Source of the DNA: Monoplex corrugatus
Lineage: Eukaryota > Mollusca > Gastropoda > Littorinimorpha > Ranellidae
DNA length: 64,000 nt
Assembly: GCA_030674185.1 (NCBI GenBank)
Contig: JAPXFY010000013.1
Coordinates: 52,218,067-52,282,066, forward strand
Direction: 5' to 3'
Shown here: one piece after another, positions 22,728-32,960 of the stretch
Position numbering within the stretch: position 1 is the first letter of the stretch
How the letters are laid out: every line of letters begins with the position of its first letter
Translations under genes and position numbers: made by a program
Notes under the pieces: model-generated
The model's input: the letters and a program-made list of their open reading frames with translations, nothing else
Databases searched by the model: none
Told to the model about the DNA's origin: nothing

Positions 22728-24274
22728 GAAGTACAGAGTATAAGCTGACTTCAGGGACACTTCCATCACTTTTCTTGGTTTTGCTATGCCATGTTTGATC
22801 ATGCTGCTTTGTGCATCTGGAAAGTCATGACTGACAGTCCCATTTTCAAAAAAGTTTTCAACTGCCTTCACTGTAGTGTCTGCGATTGCATCCTTTCGTA
22901 TTTTCCGTTTCTCCTCCCATCCAACCTCGCTCCAATTTGATGCTGAAACCGTTCTCCACAGTTTTCTGCTTGTTCCTATATGATAAGCAGCAGCTTTGTT
23001 TCTGGCCATCAGTGCTTGTGCATAGAGGCGTCGCTGTCGTAAGTCTTTGACTGAGCGCCGCATCTTCGACTCTGCCATCTGATTTTTTACGGCTTCTGCC
23101 ACTTCTGAGTCAAGTTCCAGTTTTCTTTTTTATCTGGGGCTCTGGATTCCGAGGGATGCATACTGTACAGCTTGCTTTGTTTTCGGAGACAGTGCTTGAA
23201 GTGCTGATTTGATGACTTCAACTCTGGTGTTGGTATTGGATGGCAGACTCCTCAAAAATTCTCTTTTGAAGCGACTTTTTGCCACTCGCGTAGATCCAGT
23301 TGATTTTGACTGACATCCAGTGCTACTGCTTGGGCCATGTGTGCATCTTTCAGGATACTGCTCCTCTCTGTTTGCTGGTGAAGATGGTGGAGTAGTCCAT
23401 GAATGTTCAGCTACGCATGGTATTTGTGGGCAATTGCGCTGTTTTTTGGCAGCATATTTCTCTCTTCTTTTTTTGTTGAGGGCCGATTTTTTCTGATGGC
23501 TGAGGCTGGCTCTGTACTTCTGTTTTTGTTCTCTGTTGATGCACCTTTTCTCTTCCAAGGATTTTCTTGTTTTCGGAACCTTGCTATTAGGTGTTTTACC
23601 TTCCTCCTTGAGTTTCTGCCTGTACTTTTGTTGCCTCTCAACCTCTGTTTTTCCCTGTTGCGCTGTGCAGCTTCTTCAGGTATATTTTTTCGATATGCCC
23701 GTAATCGTTTACATTCTTGCTCCCTATAAATGCTGTAAGCTTCTGGATTGGCCTTCAATCTTTCTCTGTGCTCCCTCGAATAATCCTTTTGAGTTTTCTT
23801 CCTTTTCTCAGGTATACCAACATCAGTATCTTGTACTTCAAGAAGCTTGGGCACCCTCCTTGGCCAAAGGTGGTGCTCTTTATCCATTCTGTCCGCTACA
23901 TGAAGTAAGACACAAATAGATATAATAAAAACCTACTCAAAATCATTTAATTTTTAATCATTACTTACCTGTGCACAACCAAAGTTAACAGTTATGATTC
24001 AAACATGAATAAGACATTATATTAAAATCTGAACGCAGACATCGACGTGTCAATGAGAGCAAGGAGATATGCACTTGTAACTAAGTGTACCAGACAAAAT
24101 GACATGAATTTTGTCTGTCAAAGCTTCATTCTACAGAGTAATGTTTACCATTATTCATAAGACAATAAGCCTATTTAAAAAATAATGATAGCAATGATAA
24201 CAACAACAACAATGATAATAATAATAACAATAACAAATAAATAAACAAGGGAAAAAAAACTGTCAAGTGTTTTT

Positions 24275-25312
24275 TTTTTGTTATGAACAGAAGAAATGGA
24301 AAATAAATAACAGACTCTTTTGATCTTTAAACTGTTACAGTGCCAAGAAAATTAGAAATATTTTTAATAAGTGACTAACATAAAACTAAATCCATTTTGT
24401 TCCCTCTTATGTGCATTAAAAGTTGTCTTATATCAGCTACAGTATGTTCATAACTGGGACACAACAGAATGTGTGTCCTTGTTATGAACAGAAAACAGGA
24501 AGATAATATTAAGAGCAAAATTGTGTTTTAAACATTAAACTATACATCTTTTATTCATTATCATGACAGATCAGACAAATTATTCATAGCAATATTAACT
24601 ATGTTCAGAAAGCATCTATAAACAGCAACATTCTTCAGTTCATAACATTGGACACAGCTGATTATTGCAGGACTGGGTGTCCTTGTTATGAACGGAAGAT
24701 AAAGCAACATTTACTGTATACACCTAAACAATTAGTTCAAGTTGGTAACTTCATGATAACCATTAATTTTGATTGACATAATTATATTTTATTCTGTTAC
24801 CAGTTTTTCTTTCTATCACAAGACTTGACTGTAACAAAACACTTCTGTTCATAACATAACTTCATTGGAGAAGACTACAGTAGTGTCCAAGTTATGCACA
24901 CAATATGAATTTATACATGTTACATTACAGTAACTTATGCCAACATAAAACTATACAAAAATGAACAGATGAATTAAAAGTATTGAAATGTGTTGTCCAA
25001 AATTATGTAATAAAAACAACGTCTGCATGACCTAGGTACTTCTGTTCATAACAAAGCACACGATTTTGATCACTGAATATGGCGTCTTTGTGATGAACAC
25101 AAGATAAATTCACTTTCATAACTTAGCATTCTATTTGAAGCTGTATAATTAAAAGAGCAACAATATTCATTGTCATGAACTGAAGTCGCCGATTTCTCTT
25201 CATATGATCAAACAGCTGTGTGCTAGAAGCGCTATCGACAGTTTCATTCATAACTGAAGACACAACTGTTGGACTTGCATCGTAGTCCTTGTTATGAACA
25301 GAAGAAAAAAAC
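24275..25312. repeat. ~200-bp array with internal palindrome (5' flank of the 18.6-23.9 kb gene)
   Basis: GTTATGAACAGAAG or close variants recur at about 24280, 24480, 24683, 24891, 25090 and 25288, giving a spacing of 198-208 bp. From the second copy on, the inverted partner TTCTGTTCATAAC precedes it by 35-50 bp, usually with GGACAC or GTGTCC in between. Each unit can thus form a hairpin. One more diverged copy sits at 26020-26043 (GGACACGACGG then TTATGAACGGAAG). The array lies just upstream of the gene's start. Confidence 0.85.
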
Positions 25313-26128
25313 AGAAAAGCTCTGAAATCAAATCCATTATGACATGGTGCTATATTATTTTATATTAAAGTCATAAAGATTTATTTACTGGACATCATCA
25401 TGTGGCACACAAGCTCGACGAAAACAAACACCCACTTTATTTAACAATAAAACGGAGAGCACGGATTTTTGAAAATTTGTTTACGATGAACAGATATGCA
25501 ATATAACATGCAATCATCAGATAAAAACGATAAAAACTAAATAAAACTTCAGTGAAATCATAGTTAAAATAACACTTACCTCTGATACAATGATCGGCAA
25601 TTTTGATTTAGCGCTATTGATGAAATTGCTTGATGACCCTCCGTTTCTTACGTTTGTCGCGCGCTTTCAGAATGACCGGACACCAAATGAAACTCGGCTC
25701 GTGACGAAGCAATTCAAAGTGGAAAAGCAAAAACCTGTGACGTAGTTATCATATAACAAGTTGTTGTGACGTAGAGCACAATTTCTCTCTTTACACGAGA
25801 ATGTTGCTCTTAGTACAGTGTTGTATTCCGTTCGTTACGAACTGGACGCGATACACGGTTGGTGAAATCAAAGTTTAATTTCAGCAATATTATCAATCTG
25901 CCGCCGTTTTAAAGATTACACACCAATAAATTATATCATAATTTGTAATAATGGTGTGATTTGCGTTTCCAATTTCTATACTAATGTCGGATGTGATGTT
26001 TCGATTTCACAGAAAGGATCGGACACGACGGTTTATGAACGGAAGCAAAAAATTATGGCGCTGTTAATCGCATGTCAAAGCTTTAGGAACTTTCCACATT
26101 GCTGATGCGGGTTTGTTGATGTTTTATC
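25313..26128. other. Non-coding stretch between array and piggyBac
   Basis: No reading frame of note. It contains GACCGGACACC (25673-25683) and the motif copy at 26020-26043, so the far end of the presumed 18-26 kb element probably lies here. Its terminal repeat was not identified. Confidence 0.4.
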
Positions 26129-26668
26129 TTAACCCTATTCGTACCAAGTAAAAAAGGGGAAAAACACTCCTCCCGCCCAAGTAATTTTTTGTTTTTGACA
26201 TGAAAAGTTGGGTTACCCAAGGAAAAAAATTGTAAAAAAAAAAGTAGTTGTTTGTTTGCTCTGAAATTTTGAATGTTTGTGGCAAAATGTTTGTTTCATA
26301 TGTTACAGCCTTTACAAATCATAAAAACTAAAATTCTTGCAATTCTAATTATTGAAATCAACAAAACAAAACAAAACAAAAACAGAAGCAAGTGAGAAAC
26401 AACACAATACAATACAAACAGTTTCTAACCTGGTTTCTTGTGAAGCCCATAGTAATCCATACTAATCCACAGAAGATTATAATCCAAATTGAAAAGAATT
26501 CCACACAGAAAACACACTGTTCTTGGCAGAAATTGTCACTCTACAGCTGACGCGAAAGAAACAAATTTCTCAAAGTTTGTTGAAAGTCCACACAGCAAGC
26601 ACAATTTACACACTACAAGAAAAAAAGAAAAAAAGCTATGTACACATCTGACTATCCTTTTTCTGTTT

Positions 26669-28958
26669 TCAGCTGTCTCCTCCCTCATCCACCCTGGGTT
26701 TTTTGAAGGCCACATTGGTGTGGTAGCGCTCAAAACATTCCCCAAGGCAGAGTCCCTTGTCGCACTCCCGACACTCATATCTGGATTCCTTTCTCCTCTG
26801 ATACCCCTTCCCCTTCTCTTTTCTGACAGAGCACACCACACACACTCTGGTTGGAAACTGCTTGGTGGCTGTTGCAGGCACTTTAGTAAGGAAGTGCTTT
26901 TCCTTCAATCTTGCTGGAGGGTCAGAGGGCCTACGCTTGAAGGCTTTTGGTGGTGGTGCGTCTGCCAGCATAGCACTTATCAGATCCATGGTGAATTGAA
27001 GTTGGCTTGTTTTCTTTCCTGGATTGTTCATCTTGTAGATGAGGTAGGCTTGCACTTTGGCCAAATGCAGCAAATGAAAACAAGCCCTCTTCCACCATTT
27101 CCAGGTTTTTCTGTTGAATGAATAGTACTGAATATTCTGGTCAAACTGATCCACCCCATTCATGTTGTTGTTGTATTGGTGGACCAGCTCGGGGATCATG
27201 ATGGGTTGGTTAGTTTCCTTGGCCTTCTTGCCACTGTCAATCAGCTTGGCAGTGCTGCAGCTGGATAGCAGGGTGACCATTTTCTTATCATGATATTTGA
27301 CCACATGGAGAGCAGCACTGGTGTCCTTTGGGTCATCTTTCACATGGCGTGATGTTTGCCTTCATCTGCAGAGCCTGACCCTTAGGTATCTTCTGTTCTC
27401 CAAGCTGCCTGGGCAAACCTCGCCTGTCCTTGCGGATGGTACCAGTGAGAGTTGTGCCTTTTTCTCTCAGATCAGTGAACAGATCAAAAGATGAAAAAAA
27501 ACTGTCAATAAAAATAGTGTGTCCCTTCCCATGAAAATCCTCTGACAGTCGTTTGACGACATTCGGCCCATGGTCTTTCTCTCTTTTATCCCCCTTTCTT
27601 CCAGAATAAATTTCGAAGCGACTGACATAAGATGAATCACTCTCACAGCACATGTACATCTTGATGCCGTACCTTATAGGTTTGCTGGGGATGAACTGAC
27701 GAAATCCAACACGCCCACGCCAAGGCATCATGGACTCATCGATCGCCAGGTTCTGCTTCGGGCTGTAAAGTGAAGCAAACTTCTCTTGCAGCTTGGTGAC
27801 AAGAGGTCTTATTTTGAACAGCTTATCATGAGCTGGATCATCTCTTGGCAAATTCTGTGTGTTATCATTGAGATGAAATGCCATCAGAATTGCTTCAAAG
27901 CGGTTCCTGCTCATAGTGTTGCTGAAGATGGGTGTTTCGATGATGGGGTTTGTGCTCCAGTAGCTCTTGATGTCCGGCTTGTCCACCAGGCCCATGGTGA
28001 ACAACAAACCCAGAAACACTTTCAGCTCCTGGGATGTGAGCTCCTTCCAGTCAGCAAGCAGATTATGAGGCTTGATGGCCTCTCCAAGGCTTGCTTTGTA
28101 CTGGGCAGCATACAAATTGGTTTGCTGCACCATCTCATCCATCAGGTCTTCACCGACGAACAGATTGAAATACTCCCAAGGAGAGGCATCAGGACTGATA
28201 TCCACTTGAATACCAGGCTCACCTGTTACACACACACACACACAAAACATTTTTATTTTCAAGAAAGGTAAGTGAAACCATGGTCTGCACTATCAGCACC
28301 TGGAACAAAACTATGCGATCATGATGGTGTGTGTGTATGTGTGTGTGTTGTGTACAGTCTGTGTATACTTGCATGTGTGAGTGTGGGTGGGTGAATGTGT
28401 GTATGTTTACATCTAAACTCAGCCAAGTGTGATTTGAGTACTGATAATAGACCAGTTCTGCTGTAAAATGCATTATTGTTGACAACAATTTCGGTGTACT
28501 GAAACCATTTCATACTGACACGCCCACCTCACACACCCACTTGGACACGTCGGCACACACATCCCACAAAGTGACAAACACACAAATCACATGAAGCTTT
28601 GCTTACCTGTGAACTCAGGTGTATGAGGTGGAACATCAATGCCTTCTTCTGTCCAGAGAATGTCAGCCTGCTGCCTTTGAAGCTGGGGTGCACCTCTTCT
28701 GGTCGGTCTTGACAACGGACCACGACCACGACCCCTTCTGCTCCCCCCTCTAACATTCACGCCGGTCCCTCGTGAAGTCGATGGCTGTGGTTCTAATTCA
28801 AAAGCCACATCAGCCACTTCACTGCCTATTTCTGACGATTCACTGGGCGCATACTCGTCAGAACTCTCCTCAAATTCTTCATGTTCCGATTCGCTATCTG
28901 AATCGAGAACAACTTCATCTTCACGAACTTTGGGGGGTCGAGAAACTCGCTTCGACAT
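26669..28958 (-). pseudogene. piggyBac transposase, two exons, one frameshift
   Basis: Exon 1 (28607-28958) encodes an acidic N-terminus (DSDSESEHEEFEESSDEYAP) and an RG-rich stretch. A 384-bp intron (28223-28606) has donor GTAAGC and an acceptor ending TAACAG. Exon 2 carries NLAIDESMMPWRGR (first Asp), FIDSFFSS (second Asp) and, after a frameshift near 27355, NNNMNGVDQFDQN (third Asp). The C-terminal cysteine domain follows: CVVCSVRKEK, YECRECDKGLCLGECFERYH. All three catalytic Asp are present, so one indel separates this from an intact piggyBac protein. The frame also reads through the intron's 3' end (VCVCVTGEPG), but the spliced form joins EFTG to EPGIQ correctly. Confidence 0.9.
28319..28420. 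repeat. GT-rich tract in the transposase intron
   Basis: Degenerate (GT)n inside the 28223-28606 intron. The flanking short frames are not genes. Confidence 0.6.
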
Positions 28959-29959
28959 CTTCTTCGGCGATCAAACTACGTCGAACAAACGTAAACACGT
29001 TGCAGAGTGATCTCCCTTCACAGCTCATTACTATTCATGAGCTAATGGGTGGTTATCTGCACAGCAGAGGTACAGAACTGAAAGTACCTAGTGGAAACGA
29101 GAGTCTCTCGTTTGCGGTCTGCCGTGACGTCATACGGAAAACGAGAAACTCTCGTTTGCGGTACAAAATGTGTTAAGTGTTTAACATTTAAAAGTTTCTT
29201 GTGACTAGTTTTAATACCTAAAAAAATGTTTTGAATGCAGTCACTGGCGATGTAACAAAATGGAAGTCGCTTTGGGGGCCGAATTGGCAACAACAACAAA
29301 AACGTAATAAATCAATCGCTTCGGTTTTTTTTATGTTTTTTTGCTTTTGCTTACTAGGCCATTCATGCATGCATAAGGGTGTGTTTAAATCACGTGAAGA
29401 TGAAACGTGGTTGTTGAGAAAGTCACGTTTTTGTGATTCACGTGTTGAATGTGCCCATGATCTGAGCCGTGCACAGTTGTAAACAGATCTGTCTGGCAGG
29501 CCTGATTGAAGTCCAACCACCATCAGTTCATTTTGGAATGTCATTATCATTGATGTCTCCAACATAATTTGGATGCTCCAGCCAGCCAGTGTTATTAATG
29601 TCACAAATGTCCCATCCCCTTGCTCCTGCTCAAGTCTGAGATGTGTCTGTCTGACTTGCAGTCACAGCAAGCTTTGATACTAATACAGTTCCACACCACC
29701 TTCTGTCATTATCACTGCTATTTTCACTTTCTTGGGTTGAAAAAGACACGTCAACGACGCCTGTTTGATGATGGTCTTCCTGTTTGAGTCCCCTCCTAGT
29801 TCTCCAGGAAGCCATCTGTCACACTCTACCTGAAATTCACAGGAGACACAGCATTCTCTCCTTTGTTTTCAGTCTTCACAGTAGATGGTGTAGGTGTTGA
29901 CAAAGACCACCTCACACTGTATGGTACCATTTTGAAGACTTGTGTGGATATTATGTGTG

Positions 29960-30050
29960 GAGAAGATACAAAATTTTCACTAGCCAGTTGGGCTAGTGAA
30001 TTTAGAAATTCACTTGCCCGCAGCAGTTTTCACTAGCCCGACATTATTGT
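29960..30050. repeat. Short inverted repeat
   Basis: TTCACTAGCC, then GGGCTAGTGAA after a 4-base loop (29977-30001), followed by a third related piece (TTTCACTAGCCCGAC, 30028-30042). 29180-30150 otherwise has no supported gene. Confidence 0.5.
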
Positions 30051-30149
30051 CTAAATTCTTATAATGCTGTTTCAGTTAGTCTGTACTGAACTCTTCACAA
30101 TTACTCTCTCACACACATTTGTCACAGTCTTTCGCGTCATTGAGCTTTG

Positions 30150-31024
30150 TGCTGTGAATCAAGACTTTGGTTCTGATTCTGAGTCTGTCGCAACAGTGTG
30201 TACATTCTGGCGTCTTCTGCACACTTTCTTCCAGTGGTTGGGCTTTCTGCAACGTGCACATGCAGTTCCCACAGGTGGGCAGTTCCCTCTTGTTTGTGGG
30301 TGTTTCGGATCTCCACCACAACGAAAACAGACATTTGTGTACTCTTTTCCTGTGTTTTGTTTTAATTGTGTCTTTCTGATTACATTGACAACAGGTTTTG
30401 TTTCTTCATCGGTAATACAAGGTTCTTGTTTTGGCGTGTGTGGCGTGCTGTTTCTTGCTCCTGACAACGTGCACATTTACTTCTGATTCGTTATGAACAA
30501 TGCGAAGTTGTTTCTGTGATAGCTCAACCTGCTGACCAATTTCTATGGCTTGTGCAAGAGAGAGCTTCTCCTTTCTCAAGGAGCTTCCCTTGCAGTTTCA
30601 TATCATACACTCCATCGATGATGCAGTCTACCATAATGTCATAGTCTGTGTAGTCACAATCCATCACGATCAGTTTCAGATCCTTTACAAAGTTGTCGAA
30701 GGACTCTCCCTGGTCCTGTTTTCTTTGTTTCAGTTTGTGTCTTGCCACACATTTGTTCTTTCTGGGACAGATGTAGGTTTCAAACTTAGCTAGAACTGCA
30801 TCAGGTTTTTCTGTTTCACCATCAGTCCACTATAGAGTGCAGTAGATTTGCCTACCTTGAGCACCGATCCAAGTTCCTATCCATCCAGCTTTTTGTTTGT
30901 CTGTTAGTGTTGCAAGAGATCCGTCAAACACAAATTCAACGTGGTCTCTGAAACGAGTGAATTCTTGGAATAGATGTGTTGCATCCCAATCAGTAGAGGG
31001 ATGTTCAAAGTTCATGTTTGCCAT
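30150..31024 (-). pseudogene. Gypsy-type LTR retrotransposon gag, broken
   Basis: The ATG at 31024 lies 46 bases after a primer-binding-like site. The protein starts MANMNFEHPSTDWDATHLFQ, then FRDHVEFVFDGSL, and reaches an in-frame TAG at about 30830. It continues past that stop with CVARHKLKQRKQDQGESFDN then FVKDLKLIVMDCDY, the Gypsy gag capsid signature. After a shift it ends in zinc knuckles (CFRCGGDPKHP...CARCRKPNHWKKVC, 30210-30335). Gag packages element RNA into particles. No protease, RT or integrase follows before the piggyBac, so the element is truncated as well as interrupted. Confidence 0.85.
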
Positions 31025-31081
31025 GATTCACTCCTTCACTTTTTATCCAGCAAGTGAGCGAGCTAAAGACTTCTGACACCA

Positions 31082-31122
31082 TGTAACATGTTGATCATGT
31101 GGCGCACGATCAGCATGTTACA
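31082..31122 (-). repeat. Collapsed LTR remnant next to a primer-binding-like site
   Basis: A 41-bp near-palindrome begins TGTAACATG and ends CATGTTACA, with TGATC/GATCA inside. TG...CA are LTR-type ends. On the minus strand it is directly followed by TGGTGTCAGAAGTC (31068-31081), a sequence like common Gypsy primer-binding sites, then gag. It looks like an LTR reduced to its terminal inverted repeats by deletion. Confidence 0.55.
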
Positions 31123-31737
31123 CTGTGTAAGTTGGTTCTTAAGCGTCCATCAGTTCTTTCACTTTCCACAAGGGATACTTGGCATTTATTTTGATGAATG
31201 GGAATGTAAGTTAGTTTATACTACATGTTTGATTATGATGATGCTGATGATATACACTCATCATTTCCTTTTGCTCTCTGGGCATCTTTGAGTTGATACA
31301 CATTCCATGGTCCAGTGATGTCTACCCTGGTGCACTCCTTTCCCAAGCCCCCATCACAGGCTTAGCTAAAAGTAAAACAGCTGTGCTCTCTGTAGGAAAT
31401 GATATATGGCTGAATGGCTGAAACACAAGAGTGTTGCTGCCTGGTCTTCTGAAGAACTTTCAAGTGTTGTGTCCGATTTATTCTGTCTCTGATGATCTTC
31501 TCTTTCTGGACATGAAAGAAAGTCTTCTGTAGTGGGAATGGTCATCATTGTGTTGTGGCCGGTTGTACTCTTTCTGGCAGAAATCAAACAGTTCTCCCCG
31601 AGAATCTATGTCTGCACATGTATTCTTGATCTGCAGATCAAGTGATTTTCTTTAGTGTTCCAAATTCCTTGTCACGGGTTTTTTTCCCACAACAAGAGCC
31701 GAAAATGTGTCTTTCTGCAGCCACCCCAAAATCATTT

Positions 31738-32960
31738 TCAAAGTATGAGAGGTCTGCAAAAGTGATCTTTGTATTGGGCTGGTGCCTCATCGGAAAAGAT
31801 GATAATTTTGTTGAATTCCAGGTGTTGATGGTCTTTTAGGTGTTGCAACATGAGGCCATTGAAGTAATGAACTGCATGCTTGTTGTTTTTAGAGTCATCT
31901 GACACAAACACCATGGCCTCTGTCGTCCTTTGCTGGCAACCTTCTATTGGACAGTTGTATGATGCCACATTTGGATAAAGTGTCACATGGGTGTGCTCCT
32001 TGTACTTTATCTTGCATTTGAAATTCTCTGCAAAATCCTGGCAGATGACAACAGCACCAGTTGGAACATTTTTGGAAACAAGAGTCATACTATTGACCGT
32101 GCCAGCTTGCATCAAAAAGATGTTTTGAAACAGGTTTAACCTCTTGCGCAAGCTCACTAACAAATTCAGCAGCCTTGACAATTTTCTGGGTCATGCGTTT
32201 CTTGGTGACTCCTTGTGTCCCCATCGCTTGAAGGTAATAACTTTGTCAGAGTCAGCATCAGCTGTGATTTCTGTACAGTGGCATCATTCTGCAGTTGTGG
32301 CAGATTCTCTGAAGGCATTCTCTTTTGTTCGGCCAGATGTTCCCTTTGGGCAAAGTGTTGCACGCGAGAGGTCATACTTATCAACAAAAGTGAGTTCACA
32401 CTGCCTGTGTGATCCTGCAAACTGCTGGATGGTTTCCAAATGCAGATCGCTGTTGGTGCAGTATATGCACATGTAGTCACTGCTTCTGTTGGATGTTGAT
32501 GGCATGACATTTGTTGGGCGCATCTGTGCAAACATTGCACATGAGAGGTGAATATCTGGGTTTTCTTCAGTGAAGAGGTGGAATGCAGATTTAATTGACC
32601 TCTCCATTACTTTTTGGCTAATCAGATACTTGTGTTTTTTTTTTGTTTTTGTTTTGTTTTGTTTTTACTCCTCTTGCATCTGGCAGTGCTCTGGAGATAT
32701 CAGGCTGCCTGTAAAATTCATCATTCCTGCACTGTAAGTCCTCGCTGAAGGCATCTTTTCTTTTCTTCCTGGTATTAAGCTGGGAAAGGTCAAACGCCTC
32801 TTTGGCTCTTTTCAGCAGTTTCAAACCAAGGCCAGTTTCCTTCTTTAACCCTCTTAGCACTGACCTAATTTTTTTTGTGTTGACCACATACTGGCCTAAA
32901 TTCTGAACTTCAGAGCTGTCGTTGGGTAGGATTAGTAAAGAGCTCCTCTGCTGAACAAAA
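31738..32960 (-). pseudogene. Second copy of the DFAEN/QYK transposase-like family, truncated
   Basis: In order on the minus strand: VLRGLKKETGLGLKLLKRAK, FSEDLQCRNDEFYRQPDISR, MERSIKSAFHLFTEENPDIH, MRPTNVMPSTS...YMCIYCTNSD, VDKYDLSRATLCPK, VICQDFAENF, YPNVASYNCP, FVSDDSKNNKHAVHYF, IIFSDEAPAQYKD. These align with the 18.6-23.9 kb gene (MEVSLKSAYTLYF, LKPKNVMPF, CLCEYC, LCLDFAEN, HPVVASYKW, FISNDMKHDYHAVQHF, FSDGSPTQYKNR). The frame shifts near 32600, 32300 and 32170 and breaks off after QYK, losing the HGKGPCD part and everything downstream. It is clearly paralogous but a different subfamily, and dead. Confidence 0.8.

Larger units (their letters stand above)
18591..23887 (-). pseudogene. Multi-exon gene of an unassigned DDE-transposase-like family
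   Basis: Minus-strand gene. The main block (20287-23887) starts at ATG 23887 with a basic Arg/Lys-rich region (REHRERLKANPEAY...REKQRL). A helical linker follows, then LKPKNVMPF...CLCEYCVN, CPKK, CGECGPHHL, LCLDFAENY, FSDGSPTQYKNR and RHGKGPCDREIG, then a Cys-rich CFCDGCRNDGRC. DFAEN, FSDG and GKGPCD are the invariant-looking acidic spots and would suit an RNase-H-fold nuclease (inference). Smaller 3' exons lie at 19542-19862, 19162-19243 and 18591-18755, with matching phases. A CR1/L2-like LINE (21672-22727) splits it between TLYF and NEQNG. Frameshifts occur near 23560, 23115 and 20765. A homologous truncated copy lies at 31738-32960. I recognise the family as multi-copy in invertebrates but cannot name it. 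Confidence 0.75.
26133..29172 (-). mobile_element. piggyBac-type transposon, near full length
   Basis: TTAA flanks both ends (26129-26132, 29173-29176). The inverted ends begin CCCTATTCGTACC (left) and CACATTTTGTACC (right, read inward), 9 of 13 alike. Length is 3,040 bp. Inside is a two-exon transposase on the minus strand. Near the right end a stem-forming repeat CGAGA..TCTCGTTTGCGGT occurs twice (29097-29115, 29144-29162), probably subterminal transposase-binding sequence. Confidence 0.85.

Noticed and set aside
23403..23919. Plus-strand Leu/Phe/Ser-rich frames that look membrane-like
   Set aside because: Antisense of the Lys/Arg-rich N-terminus of the minus-strand gene.
29231..29604. Frames on both strands right of the piggyBac
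   Set aside because: No recognisable motif and no support from neighbours; not annotated as a gene.
32848..32870. TTAACCCTCTTAGCACTG resembling a piggyBac end
   Set aside because: It lies inside coding sequence of the DFAEN-family copy (VLRGLKKETG reads straight through), and no partner end was found.
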